Of a DNA stretch of 64,000 nucleotides, positions 24,040 through 38,700 are shown in pieces. A program made the translations under genes and the position numbers. Every line of letters starts with the position of its first letter. The first letter of the stretch is position 1. The notes beneath the pieces are model-generated. The model was not told the DNA's origin. It was given only the letters and a program-made list of their open reading frames with translations, and made no database searches. The DNA is from Nautilus pompilius (taxonomy: Eukaryota > Mollusca > Cephalopoda > Nautilida > Nautilidae), in the NCBI GenBank assembly GCA_018389105.1, contig JACATO010000631.1, forward strand, positions 248,001 through 312,000. The letters run 5' to 3'.

Positions 24040-27000
24040 ATGGAAACAAGTATATGGAAAACAACTAATAGTTCTGGTTCAAAATTAAACCTCCTTAAGG
24101 CATGCCTTATCTATATGGACAAGAATGGAATCCTGGACCAAGTAAAACAGACATGTGAAAGGAGGGCACCATTTCAGGTGAAACACTATTTTCATTACAA
24201 AAACTGGTAACCATGGCAAATTGTTACATTATTTTAATACCTTCAGGTTAAATATTAATGATCGCTACACTCAACATAATATCTATCAATTACATTTTAT
24301 CTGAGAATCTTTTACTAGAAAAAACAAAAGAAAAAATTGTAACTTCTAATATTGAAATCTATTTTTTACTGCAACAATGAGATGTCATATCATTACTGAA
24401 CATGAAGTTTATTAATCAAAGTAAATTCCATTACAATCATTACACGTCTGCCAACAGGTAACAAGCACATTTATACCATTTTGAAAAAAAATGTGGAATT
24501 ATGGAGTCAATAAATTGTTGGAAGGCAGTTTTGATTGTTGCTTGGTTGGAAAAGGATTTCATACGGAGGAAGCTGCCGAGGTGTTTGAAAAGGTGATAGT
24601 CTGTGGGAGAAATGTCTGGCGAATAGGCTGGGTGAAGGAGAACTTCGCACTCCAATGTGTTCAGTTTCTGAAGAGTTCACTTTTGCAACATGAGGACGAG
24701 CATTGCCATGGAGCAGGAATTGGCCTCTTCAATTCACCAGTGCCACCTGTCATTTGGAGAGTTTCTGAAGAACATTTAATTCATGACAGTACCTTTCAGC
24801 TGTGATGGTTTTTGTTTCTTATTACAAGCGAAGAGCAGATCTCCAACTGACAATTTTGTTGTTCATTCAACTTGTGAGGCACCCACTTGCCAAGCCTTTT
24901 CACCTCACCGATTGCATCAAGATGCCGGGAAACAGTTGCAGTGATTATGTCAAGCTCTCCAGAAATCGCTTGCACCATTTTTCTTGGATTGACTTCAACT
25001 GAGTCTTTCAGATGGTTGTCATCACAGCTGGAAGGATGTCCGCTACATCTCTTATCTTCGAGGCTCACATCTCCTGATTGAAACTTTGCAACCCATCGTT
25101 GTACTGTGCTCATTTGCTGTGTCCTCGCCCCATGCTTGCTTAATGTTGCAAGTTGCCTCGCTTGCTGTGTGGTCTGGTTTGAACTCGTGAAGCAAAATGG
25201 CACGAAAACTTTTCTATCCACACTCAGAACCCTAAAACAAATATCCATTTTATGATTTTTAAAAAGGTAGGTTTTGCATAATGTATGCCAAAGCACATGC
25301 TACAAAATGATATATAACTTATCTACATACACCTTCACAAGCATACAAAAAAATGAACTCCAAATTAACATAATAAAAAAACCAACAAAACTTTTGTAAT
25401 GACCTAATACAATATTTATGAATTATTCATGTGTATTGGTAATCTATCTTTATTGTGGTGTTATTTTTTATTTTTAAAATCTTATTATTATTATTATCTA
25501 CTCAGTAATATTAGTTTTCTTTTAATTTCGTTATAGTTGTTTATATGATTAATGCCAGTATTTCCAATATTCCATGTTTGTTCACCAAACATGCAATTTC
25601 AAAGCATACAAATTTTAAAATTGTTTGTGCTTTGAAAAAATATTTATATGCATATTTTATTAATTTATCTGTAAAAGAAAGAAATTATTTATCTAAAATT
25701 TTTAACTTTTATCTCTAAATCTTTTACTTTTTATTTTTTAAATTTTGCTTTAATTTTGCATCTCTTGCTGTTATAATACTTGTATTAACTTTTATATAAA
25801 TATTTAAATAATTATAATTTTCACTCTAAAATATGCATTAGTCTTTGTGAATTCTTAATCATACAGTATGATCCTTCATTTAGGTCATAATTCCATTTCT
25901 GTAATATCAGGTCAAAAAGTAGCATTTATTTAATTAAAACATTTAAGTTTACTTGAATGAATATACTGCTCACTGCCATAATTTCTAGAAAAATAGAACA
26001 AACATGTTTTATTGCAAACCATTGTGATTATTAACAGATATGTCAGTTTTTTATTGTATTGCTGGTTCTCATTGAATTGTTTGATAGTGAATATTATGTA
26101 TTAAAAATATTCAAACTTTTTTCTTTCTTTCTTTGTTTTCAACTGCTGTCTTTTCCTTTTTTTTTCAGAATTTAAATTCATTTTAAATTGTTTTTTCAAC
26201 TAAACATTTATATATAATATAATATGCAATGTTTTTTTCTTTATTTCCTTTTCAGAATCAGCTAGTTATTACATTTATTGTTGATATCAATCCTTTGAAT
26301 GTCATTGATCAAAATCGTAAGTTTATTCACCTGGTGTTCATTCTAAATATAGTTCAGTTTTTAGACATTCAAAAAATGATCTTTCATTACATTTTTTTTC
26401 CCAATATAAAAATAAATTTTTCCAAATTTGGTTAGTGAAAATTCCAGTCATTCTTTGTATTAGTCCCCTTCCCTTTTAGGATGATACAAATTTTTCTTGC
26501 TATTAACACATTAAATGACAAAATAACATAATCATGAATTAGCTACTTAAAGTCTTTTAAGTTAAATTTTGTTTAGTTTAGTTTCTACATGAAGGACTTG
26601 GTTTAAAAGATGGTATTGTCAAAAACATCATTACAGATTATACCAAAAATAGCAAATAATATATATAATGAAATGTACATGTATGGAGTATGTAATTGTC
26701 TACTTGATAAGTAAAGGCCAAAGCATCCATTTACCTACATACTAATTATTTTGTAAAGGAAGACTTTTTTAAACAATACACAATTTTATTTTAAGAAATT
26801 ATAATATTCTTTTACATTCTAATTCCTAAAATACAGAAAAAACTATAATTTCTAAAAAAAAAAACAAAAACTAACAAACTAGCATTTTAAGGATTAAGAA
26901 GTTTGAGTATCAATAACAGTATATAATGCATAGTTTCTCTCTGTTTTTGTATCTGTGTCTGTCTGTCTGTCTGTCTCTGTCTCTCTGTGTGTGTGTGTGT

Positions 27001-29951
27001 GTGTGGTGTGTGTTGTGGGTGTGTTTTAATGGTTTTGATATCTTATCAATGATTGAAAATAGTTTATTTTGCTTTTATGCTGCAAGCCATGATTATTACA
27101 CTTAATTCCAACCATATTAGATCATTAAGATGGACAGAATAATCAAACCTTTATATTAATCTATCAACTGATTTTTTTAAAAGATGAAGGAAATATATTT
27201 TATATAGATCCAATATTTATACACAAATACACTGAGTTCCATAAGTTAAATAAATATAAAAAAAAAAAAATTTCCAAAATAGTAAATGTTTTATTCACCA
27301 AACGATCAACACTAACTCTTGTATTTAATTCAACTTTTATCAAATAAATATCCAAATTACAACTTATAGGAATATCAAAGAAAACAAGAAAGAATTTTAA
27401 CACAAAGAATGTAAAAAAAAAATTAATTAGATGTATTCAGTAACTGATGTGGTACCCCCTGATGGCAACACATTACTCAAAGCTGCTTTGCATGCTGCTT
27501 ATAATTCTATCAAAGAGAATATTGAGCATTAAAGTTCATTATCTTATCAGAGAAGTTTGCAGTTTTTGGAGTGGCTTGGAGGAGGCACCCTATCTTCCTA
27601 GAGCATCCCAGACATTTTCAATAAATTTAGCTCAGGAGAATTTGCTGACCATATCATATGGTTTGGTCTTGCAGATATTGGTTAATTACATATACCCTAT
27701 GTGGATGACAATTATCATCTAATAAAATGAAATTATTGCCAATTGTACTGCACCAGCATATGGTCTGACATAGAGCTCCAGAATCTTTAACCTATATCTC
27801 ACTGCATTTGGGATGTCATAATGAAATACATGCAGGTCTATATGCTCACCCAATGAAATTTTTGCCAGACCATCATACTTCTACCACTGAAGTGATCTCT
27901 TTCCAGATGTTTGTAGGCTGATTGAGTGTTCCATGTTCCCACCAGATGAGTACATTCAATGAATCACAATGAAGGCTAGATCTTAGCTTATCAGTAAAGA
28001 GAACATGGCTCCAGTGATCACAGCACCAGTTCAACCACTCCTGTTTATGATAGGCTGATATTAACCTCTCTGTGTATACAGAGAGATCAGGAACAAGTTG
28101 CATTGGTGTTGAAGTTCTGCTTTTCCAAACTAAAAAAGACTCATAACCAATCATATGCTAGGGTTGTAACCTATGGTCAACCTTGAACTAATCTATGGAC
28201 AATATCTCTGTGTACTTAATTAATTCTAGCTGAGAAATCCCACCTCTGTTCACATGGGTCTATGACTTCAGCCTCTATCCTACCAATAGTTCTCTACCTT
28301 AGAGAATCCTCCATATGAGTATGGCTACCATTTTGTAATGTTGTCCTTCAAAACAAATGTTCTGACAGCTAAAATTGATATGAACATAACCCAGTTTTCA
28401 TTTGTTTATACCAAAGTTAATATATCTGTTTCTATAAATTCATTTACATATTTCTTTAATAGAAGTTGTTAAATGAAGAGGAGTTTATGTAGTACATTTG
28501 GTAAATAAAACTTTAAGCATTTAAAAAATGTTTCTGTTTCTAATTGTTGCTTAATTTTTGGAAACCAGAATATACTTTTAAGCCATTAGAATATATTTTT
28601 CATAAAATTACACCTGTTTCTTATTTGCATATTGTTTTTAAAAATTAGATATTTATTTTAACAGCTTTACTTGGAAATCTTATTTTGAACTTTCATCAGA
28701 AAGGAACAATGTTATTTCAAGAGGTAAGATATTTTTTAATTGCATCTTCAAAGTTTCTTAATGGAAAGTTCCTTTCAGGTATATATAAAATTCATCAACC
28801 TAGATATAGCATTCATGGGTGTAGGCATATCACACAGCTCAATAAAAGAAACTATCCCAAAACACACATTAAAAAGAAGCAAAAATAATGTTTAAAATAA
28901 CATTTAAAAACTTATCTTTTTAGACAGCAAAATAGACATCAGTCATAAATAAAATGTAAAAAAAAAACGTGTTATCCAGAAAAAAATTAATTTTGTCAAG
29001 AGTTTGAATGATTTTTTGGCACCTGCTAGTTACATTTGATCTGGGCAAGCATCCAACAAGAAAAAGATGAATAAGCAATGTCATAATCATAATATCATTT
29101 TCTTTTAAATAATATTTATATTTAAATGTAAACAAAAATTTAAGTCATATAAAAATATTTTTTCTTGTTTGTAAAATGTTTAGAAATAATTTATCTTAAG
29201 AAATGTATCATATCTGACTACAAAAATCATGGATTATATTTTATTAATATCTATTGACTAAAGATGCTTTCCATAAAAAGTTCAAACCAGATTTTTAAGC
29301 AAAAAGTGGTTCATAAAATATGAGTTTAATCTAAATTATTTTCTTGAATTTTTGGAGAGCATCAATCTTGGAATACAACTCTTTATACTATGTAACTAGT
29401 TGCTTGAACTTTAAAAGTCATTGTAAAATTTTAATTTAATCGCATAACTTGAAATACTTTTTCACTTGTTGCCAGACCTGGATTTCCTTATTACATGCGG
29501 AGAATCATGAGTTTAAAGACAAAATTCATGAAAATAAAAGTGGATCTTGATCATCAACTTGATCTTTGAAAAATCTCATAGATCATTATTTTGTTTTCTC
29601 AGTTGATATCACTACAATTTATTCATTAGTCTCTATGGTCAATGACACAGAGAAAACAGATGTTTATTTTAATTGTAACTAATCATTTATTTAAAGGTAG
29701 TTTTTCACACCATAAAGGCCCTGAATCTTTTTCCATGGGATATTTCAATGTCACAGGTTTCAGTGCTTCTTCGACTACTAACAGTTCCAAGCATATCTGG
29801 TGTGTAAGTAATAATTTTAGACATACTGCTTGTTAAAAAAGCGCGCACACACATACATGCACACCTACATCCAACAGTCACCATAATTGTGAACTCACCA
29901 TTGAAATTTATAATATTTAATATATAAGTCATCTTACTAGTGCATATAGTT

Positions 29952-29990
<39 letters not shown>

Positions 29991-32900
29991 CGTTGATGAA
30001 TTATTTTATTGTTGAATTCACAGTCATGTGTATGGGGATGTTCATATATAAGTATGGAAATATATAATTGGTATATTCAATCATCAATGTAAATGTAGTA
30101 AATTTAAACATCATCACAAACTAATCTCCATCAGAAAGCAAATTTCAATATGAAAAAATATATTCTATTTAAATTTTATGCATATTTACAAAAGCCATCT
30201 CATATACATAGTGTATACAATATGCTTCAATAAAATAATTTTATGTTGATTTATAAGCTGTTTTACAAAAAAATCCACTTCTTGTTCCCATGACCATTAT
30301 ATAAAATACTTCATTCTGTTTATAATTTCATAGATATGTTGTACAGTCATTCCATGAGTTATTGAAAATACCAGATAATTCAAGAATTGTTTGTTTGGAA
30401 GGAGTAATTTGCGGATTAACTGCTTTGTCAAAATATACGTAAGTATTGCTGAAACAACTTTGAACATTTTCTCAAATGCTTTTATTATTTTGTGTCTTTC
30501 ATTATTGATTAATCAACCAGTAATCTAATAGATAAAACTGATGTTTTATAAACAGCCAGTTCACAAAATATGTTTGCAATCAAGAAGAATGTGTTGGACA
30601 TACAAGTAATGACTACATAAGAATGCACATCCCTGGAGCATCTGAGACTCAGACAATCAGGTAGAAAAAGAATGTTTCTGGAAAATCTTAGCTATTCTTT
30701 CTACTGATATTTTAACAACAAACTATTGCACCTAATATCTAGTGGTTCAACAGGTCACAGTCAGAAATTTAAAATTATTATTAGTAGATTCTTTTAGTAT
30801 ATTAAGTTGTATTCTTATCAGGATAATAAATATTTCACTTAGCATACTTTAGCTGGACTTAAGGCAATAGAACTTCCATCTGCATGTGCAGCTGTACTAA
30901 AAATGATGTTACAACATAGATAGGAAAAGCTAGTATGCCGCTGTGCCTCAAAGTTTCAAATCATTTTATAAGCTCAGCACATTGTACCATGCTAAACACA
31001 TAAATAAAAATGCAGAAAATTATATATAAATATATACAAATCTTTCAAGATAATGTAACAACTCACTCTTATTGACAATAAAAATATTTTTAATTATATA
31101 TTTATCGTAATAAACTATATGCTTTTCAGAAATGATTTATTGTGCTTTCATTGTGGATCAATACTTTCAGAAAATAAATCATGCAGGACATTAGCTGGTA
31201 AGCAAAATTATCCAAACCTCATTTTTTAATTTTAATTTTAAAAAAGGTTTAGCTGTTTTCTTTTACTCTCCATCTTTTTTTACATACATTGCAGCCATGA
31301 AAGAACTGAATGAGGGAAACACACTGTGTACATTCCACTTAAACAAAGCAAAAATACATACTGCGACTACAGTTTGAAATAAGGAGTAGAAATACCTCTA
31401 GAACAGTGTTAACAAGGACATGAGGAGAGTAAAAGCCCATGTATAAGCTTGCATCTAAAATGTTTCCACTGCAAAAAAATAAGACTTTCAAATAATAGAA
31501 AAATTGTCATCAACAATTTAGAGGACCAGAAATCTCCTGGCAGCACCATATGCATTAAAATTGGCACACTTTGTTCAGTCTTACAGTTCTGCAGTACTAA
31601 AAGTGCATGTGCCAGTGCAAAAAATGCACAAGTTGAAATCAAATATACAAGTCACTTGCAGTGCTGGTGAAACATGAGAGTACACAGAGTGGCAACTGTA
31701 TTTCTAGATGCACTGTAGTAACTAACAATCCAAGTACCATAGATCAGAGTAACAACAGTGGTTCACAACAATGTCAAAACCAAAGAGAAAGGAGGACTAA
31801 CACAATGGTCAGCTGACCAGTTTACCAACTGGCCAATGTGCTGACATATTGCCAGATAAGTAAGGACCATGATCGAACAACTAAAATAAGCAAATCTTTG
31901 GTGGCTTCCACTGTGTCTCTGCATAAGCAGCAGGTGTCACTATCCATCACTCAAGTCTTTAGTAGTTAAAAATGATGCAAGTAACAAGCTGAACAAGTTC
32001 AAGCAATGACCCTGCCTATTGAGTAATATGGAGAGGAAAGAATTACCATTTGTCATAAAAATCATACATACTGAGGTGGAACAGCAGTAGAAAATTGCAC
32101 CATTGCTTGCATATCAAGTATGACCCATTATCCAAGAAAAGTACAACATTTATGAATGATTTCACTGTAAGCATGTATCTATTTGGCATACTCTCTCCAG
32201 AAAACATTTGATTAAGAAAACCAATTCTGATCACTTGGCCAATCACTTTTCCTGCACCCACATGGCAGAGGACTAAATTATATTGGTTTCAAACTAACTT
32301 TGATGTAGCTGATTTACATTTGACATTTACCAAGCCAAGACCATTGTACACTTCTGCCAACAGACAAACTTCTTCCCAAATTAACAGCTTCTTACTCCGC
32401 CAGAGTAAAGCAAACAAGCTGGAGGCAAAGGAATGACAGACATCATGCAGAAATGTCATTGTTAAGATAGTATACCAAAGGGCTGATGTGATTCCTGAAT
32501 TGAGCACAAGCACTCAATCATACAGAGTATTTGCATGAAGCAGCCAAGAGACAGTTAATTTATACAACATATCATCAATTTAAAGTTATCCTAATAAATA
32601 CTGAGAATTTTAATTGGATCATGCATCCATAAAGAATCCAGAAAAGCATCAGAACAAAGGTAATGGAATACAAGAAAAATACAGATATTTTATTTTCTCA
32701 GTTAATTTTAGCACCTGATGCTCTCTGGCAATTATTTACATAGTCTTAACGAGCATTAAATTCTGATTGGCAACCAATAAAAACAACCAAATCATCGTCA
32801 TACTGCATTAACATAACATGATTTTCAATTTTAGAATCAAAATGCTCTGAAAGCTAGGTGACTGATGTAGCACATTGAAATCATTGACTAAATGCATGAT

Positions 32901-35743
32901 ATTTTGTATCAGGTGAAGATTGCATATGATGTTATGGCCAGGTATAGGGCACCATTGGTCCTTATGTACAACATAGTCCAGAGCTGATTTCAAGTGGTTT
33001 GCAATCAACATGGAGATTTTATAATCAACTAATCAACATGAAGCAATGACAGAGGACACAAATTGCATAAGTCCTCTCTAATCCCTATGTTTGTAATACG
33101 TTGTGCTGGTTGTCAACATAGAAGCAGTTACACTGCTCAGTTTAGTAGTTTCCTCTATTGGTTCGAGCATGTATTGTGGCAAAAGCACTTGGTAAAACTT
33201 TGCTGATAAGTCCACTGATAAAAAAAGATTTGTTGGCAATAAGCAAACAGCCTTCATCAATTCTTGAAATATAAATGAAAAATGAAGTGACGTTGCTCTT
33301 GTATATAGTAAGGCAGACAAGCCTACGACGGCCATCAAACAGAAAAGAACTAAACAATCAACATCTTTAGAAGTAAACAATTGCCAGTAAAAAATTTTGA
33401 TCTTGAGAAGATTCTCCATGGAGGTTGCCTGAGTGTCATTATCATGACATTCAACATTCACTTCACAACACTTTGTCAACACTTCTCATTTTATTTAGTT
33501 GAGAGAAGTATTTAATGGACTTATCTATTTATAGGTGCTACTATATTCTGGAACAAATACAAGAACCTTTGAATTGGCAACGTTGACATGGCTGCAGTTA
33601 ATGATGAACTTATCAACTAAGAAGTAAAATTTTGAATGACCAGTTTGTAGCTTAAAGAAAGCAGTTCTATAATGTCAGTTAAGATTGTGAGGTTTAAGAT
33701 AAAGTTACATTTCCACCTGGATGGAAAAAATTTTAATGATGCACTGAATGCCTTTTTTTTTGCCTTCATCCCACCACTTGCACAAAGATTTAAAAATGAT
33801 TTTCTGTTACAGCTAGTAACTCTAGACATTGGAAAAACACCAATGATAAATATCATCTTAATGATTGGTGTTGAATTTCCAATATCCCAGTCTCAAGGGA
33901 AGCTAGTTGGCACTGTACAAAATCTTCAAACTGATATCATGGTCAGTGCTTTATATTGGGTGTCCCTGACAGGAGGTAAATCTTTGAAGACTGCCATCAA
34001 TGTAGAAACAATCCAGTAGACTGGCAGCTCCTATAAGGAGAAACTCACAAAAATATTGTTGTGTGTGATGTAATTGGTGAAACATCAGTCAGATGACACT
34101 AGGAAACTAAACTGGCTAAAACTTGAGCAGAAGATTTGAGTGACACATTTGTTGCCTATCTGGAAAGCAATGGAAGTCACCTCCAAGGGTGACTATGTCT
34201 TCAGGAGTGCCATTCTAATGGGTAAAGAAAGCAAAGAGCAAGTTTTAAAATGCTAAGCAGTGAGGTACAAGGGTTGGGCATAAACTGAAATGAAGTAAAC
34301 AGCTTGTCAAAATGCATGCAGGAGACTTTGATTCATTGACAACCTGATCATAGGTAGTGGATACAGCAATATTTTTCACAAAAATTGACAGTGACATTAA
34401 AACTCTAACACCTGCACTATGAATATTTCAACCAGCAGAATAAAACTTGCCTCCATTGAAGTGTTTGAACTTGGTCATGTGAGCATCCAAAAATAAAGCG
34501 AGTCTCCTAAAAGAAAGCAACAAAGAATTATAAAATTAGTAGTATACCAAAAAAGATAGCAGATTACTGTTTTTTCCTGTCTGACACAGTTAGGCCTGCA
34601 TACTGGAAATGTACTGAAAATGAGTATTAATTGTAATGTTTCTGCCTTTTAAAAAAACCCACTGTTCATGAAAAAAGCAAAAGTATCCCTAATTATAACG
34701 TAAAAATGACAATCCTACCTGTTGAATGATGAGAAGTCACAATACTTCTTAACCTTGGTGGTCTTTACTCAGTAGTAAAAAACAAGAGACAAGGACAGTG
34801 AATCCCAGACCATTTCTGAAAATGGATTGGACTATATTTCATATGTATCCTTTTTCTTAGCTGTTCTTGATTTAGCCAAATTGTTACTTCATCAATGTTG
34901 CTAACATTAGCTTCCTGAGTTTTTTTAAAGCAAAGAAAGATTAGTAGTTTGATGGATCTCTAATATAAAACCCTAATAATTTGAGAGTCAGAAATTTGAG
35001 AAAATTATGGTATGTATTTCTCCTGCTTAATAAATTCTTAAAGAACTTGAAAAGAGATTTTAAAATAACCTATAATATCATTTAATAGTCAGATCTCTCT
35101 TGCATTGTATTTGCTTCTGACTAAAGTATTTCTCCAAACCCTCACCATCCTCTGATCAATGCAGACTGGTTGAGAGTAGTAAGAAAATTCACATTAGTCC
35201 CTGGGGTTTCAAACCATGCCAGTATAACAAGCAACTAAGCTAATCTGTTATAAACTAATATAAAGAAATCTTATCTATCAGGTTATTAGGTTACATTTTA
35301 CTGCATTTATTATTCACATTTTCTGAATTTTAATTAATGAGAAAGAAAAATAATGGATTCTGTAAAAGCTAATATATATGATAATTTCTAACTGTTTATT
35401 GGGAAACACTATTTTTTATAAGAATAAAGTATGGTATTGCTTCCAAAGAGTTTTCTATTGGGAGCAGACTAGTCAAGTAGCTGTGCGGATCAGTAGGGGT
35501 GTTGAGATTCCAGCAAGTCACTTAACTGGATAAAGGTGCTAGGAAGCAGCTGGATGATCTAAGCTGCACTTCTTAATTGATTCACCCATTCAGTTGAGTT
35601 AGAGAGACCCTGTTTTTACTTAGGAGGGAAAGTCATATTTGGTTTTTGCCATTTGTAACCTCAGCTACCCTACTTAGTCTTACTCTTCAGAGCTCACGTG
35701 CATACAATTATATACACTTGCATCACATGTACCACATCACTCA

Positions 35744-35786
<43 letters not shown>

Positions 35787-38700
35787 ATTTATTTTAAATG
35801 AAAAGAAATTTCATAATTTTGTTTACTGGTATATATGTTTATAATATGATTTTTTAAAATGAGAAAATAAAATATAAATGAAGTTAGAACAACAATCATT
35901 TCTGTTCAGAAAATACATCATTCAAGTTTCCTCTGCTATACTCTCAATTATTCACAATTTCTTTTATTACTTAATTTAATTTGCATTTTAAGATCCTTTA
36001 AATATATAACAGAAATGTAAAAACAAATGCAATGCTTAATAATTCCCTCTTTGGGCTTACTAGTTTAGCCAGTAAAAAAACAGTTACCCCTCCTATATAA
36101 TGGAACTAAAATGTCATTTTAAATATTTGTTTATTATTTTAGATAAAATTATTGCTGACATGATTCCCAAAGAAGCAGTTTGTCCAGTTGTAGGAAAAAG
36201 ATTCCAGGCTGTAACCATTTACATCAGGGGTAATACAGTAATTTTATTTAGTTATAAATATTATCTATCATTATTAGTTTCCTTCTGTTTACTCACCTAT
36301 AGAAAGTTCTTCTTTCAGAGGAAATAATTAATACAAAAATTGCTGTGTCATTAAATTAAAAAAAACATCAATTAATCTAAAAAAAATTTTAAAAAAAGAA
36401 AAGAAAACAAATGGCTTGCAAACTGCATTAATCAATATTCTGCCAGAGGCTGGTATACCGATTTATTTTATTAATAGATGAAGGAAGTCATATAATTATT
36501 GCACACATTCATATAAGACATGACTGACGATTGTGAGAAATGATGGAAAGTTTTCCTATATTTTTAAGCATCACCTTTTTTAAACAGTAATTTTGTGTGT
36601 TAAGACCTTTTAAATGGAGAAATTGTATTTGTTTATTTACAGGAGATTTGATAAAGACTGTATGTTTAGGGAAAAAATGCAGAGTGATCGGTGTGATAAG
36701 AAAGGATTTTGTTGGTAAAAAGGTTTTGATCACAATTGAGGTATTCTTTTCAATTATACAAAAAACGTAATTAATATGCTTATGACATTAAAAAGTTAAT
36801 ATCTTTGGTGTGTGTGTGCTTCAAAAATGAAAAAGCAGTAAGGGAGATAACATTAGCATTATTACTACCTCCCTTGATAAAATTTAGAGCTAGCATGATT
36901 AATTTAATAATCAAAGTATAAAGTTGCATGGGCGAATATTTTGTTTTATGTTGATTTAACCTTGTGAATAAATTAACTCTGTTTAGTAATGTGTTCATCT
37001 AACGCAAATTTTAATTGTTCATGGAAGTTATTTTGTTCTAAAAAGATAACTCAATCAAGTGTCATTCACAACAAGGAAATCAAACAATTAGACAGTCTGA
37101 CTCATTTAGTTTTTTCAAATTAAAAAAAATTTTTTCTTTGTTTAATGATTTTTTTAGAAATTTTGTTCATACAATTTAAGCAGTATCTTACACTTACAAA
37201 TGCATTAATTGCTTGTGTCATTTTTTTTAGGCAAACAACATTGAAGAAGTAAGTCAGAAATTTCTTTTAATATTTTATTAGAGTTGAAGATATAATGTGC
37301 ATATGAACATGGATATGAGTGAGTGTGATTTGTTATCAACCATGATTAGAAATAATAACTGAAATAAATGACAGTGAAAAGTTTATTTCAGGAAACAGGT
37401 TCAGTTAATAATAATAATAATGCATAAAGAGATAGCCATAACAACTACTTTACAACAAAAATATTATACAGTAAAACCTTTTCAGACCCTCCACACAAGA
37501 AAGTTGTTTTTTTTCAAAAACTGCATTCTTACCAATAATTCTTGATATAAAGTATTACAAATCTGTATGAGATTAAACCGGCTATAGCAAGAAGTCTGCT
37601 GGAAGAGGTGGTGAGGGAGTTATAAATCTGCATATTATTGTTAGAAATTGATGCCATGTGCATATGGAATCTTTTTAAAAGTTAAACCATTTCTGTAGGA
37701 TCTAAAAAAAATAAAGAAAAGGGAATTTGATATGTAGTGTACCAACTGTAGCAACTTTTGTAGATAAATTTGGGCCTACATGCAATCAAGGGATATTAAT
37801 TAGTATGAGACACTTTTTAAAATTCACAGTTATCTATTAAATAATTTTGATTTAGTGTCAGCAGAACATTTCTTAAATATTTAAATATAATAATATGATT
37901 ATGGTCCTAATAAGTATAATTTGTTTGTTTGTTTTTTTTATTTTTATTATAAATTTTGAATAAATTATACTCCTAAATATATTAAATCAAGTGTTATCAT
38001 TGATGTTTGTAGCAAATGTATTTATTGGAAAGAATTTAGCAAAATGTAGTTCATAAAACATTTTGACACAGCAATAAGCAGTCAGGAATCTGCCAAACAA
38101 AAAAAGAAAAGAAATCAAATTTTAGGTCATTCTACTTTAATTCCTGCATTTTTTGAGAGATTTAACAGATTTTCAAAAATCTCAAGAACCTTGAAGTTGG
38201 AAAACAGAAAATTAAATGGACATAATTTAAATGTATATCACCCACAAAGCTTGTAATGAAAGGTAGGAACTGTTAGTAAGTAGAGTAAATTACTAGTGAT
38301 ACCACCAGTTTAAAAAGTTAAATTAATAAATTAAAGTTATGGCAGTTGTTTGTTGTTCTTTCACTTGGTAAAGGTAATACTGTTTTTTAGTCACGTGTAA
38401 CAATTCACTAAAGTTTAACTGTCAACTGCTAAACAAACAGCTGAAAGTAGTGAGTGAGTGATTAATTGTTGTTTTGTAGATCTGGCCTTTCCAAACACCT
38501 GTAACTTTCAAAGTAACCAATATTTGGTTTCTTCTGAAGTTTCTCTCTTTATTATATGTATATATACATACCAAATAAGCAGAAACAGGTTTAAACTAAA
38601 ATACAGGTTTTCCTTCATACATATAAAAGGGGGGGGAATTAATCTAAGTATTAAAGTAATAGCATACTATAAGATTTATATCCATTCCCTTTTTAATCTT

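Noticed and set aside
26950..30000. CRISPR-like or other regularly spaced repeat arrays
   Set aside because: The only regular repeats are microsatellites and the 98-bp array; none has unique spacers of constant size between short direct repeats.
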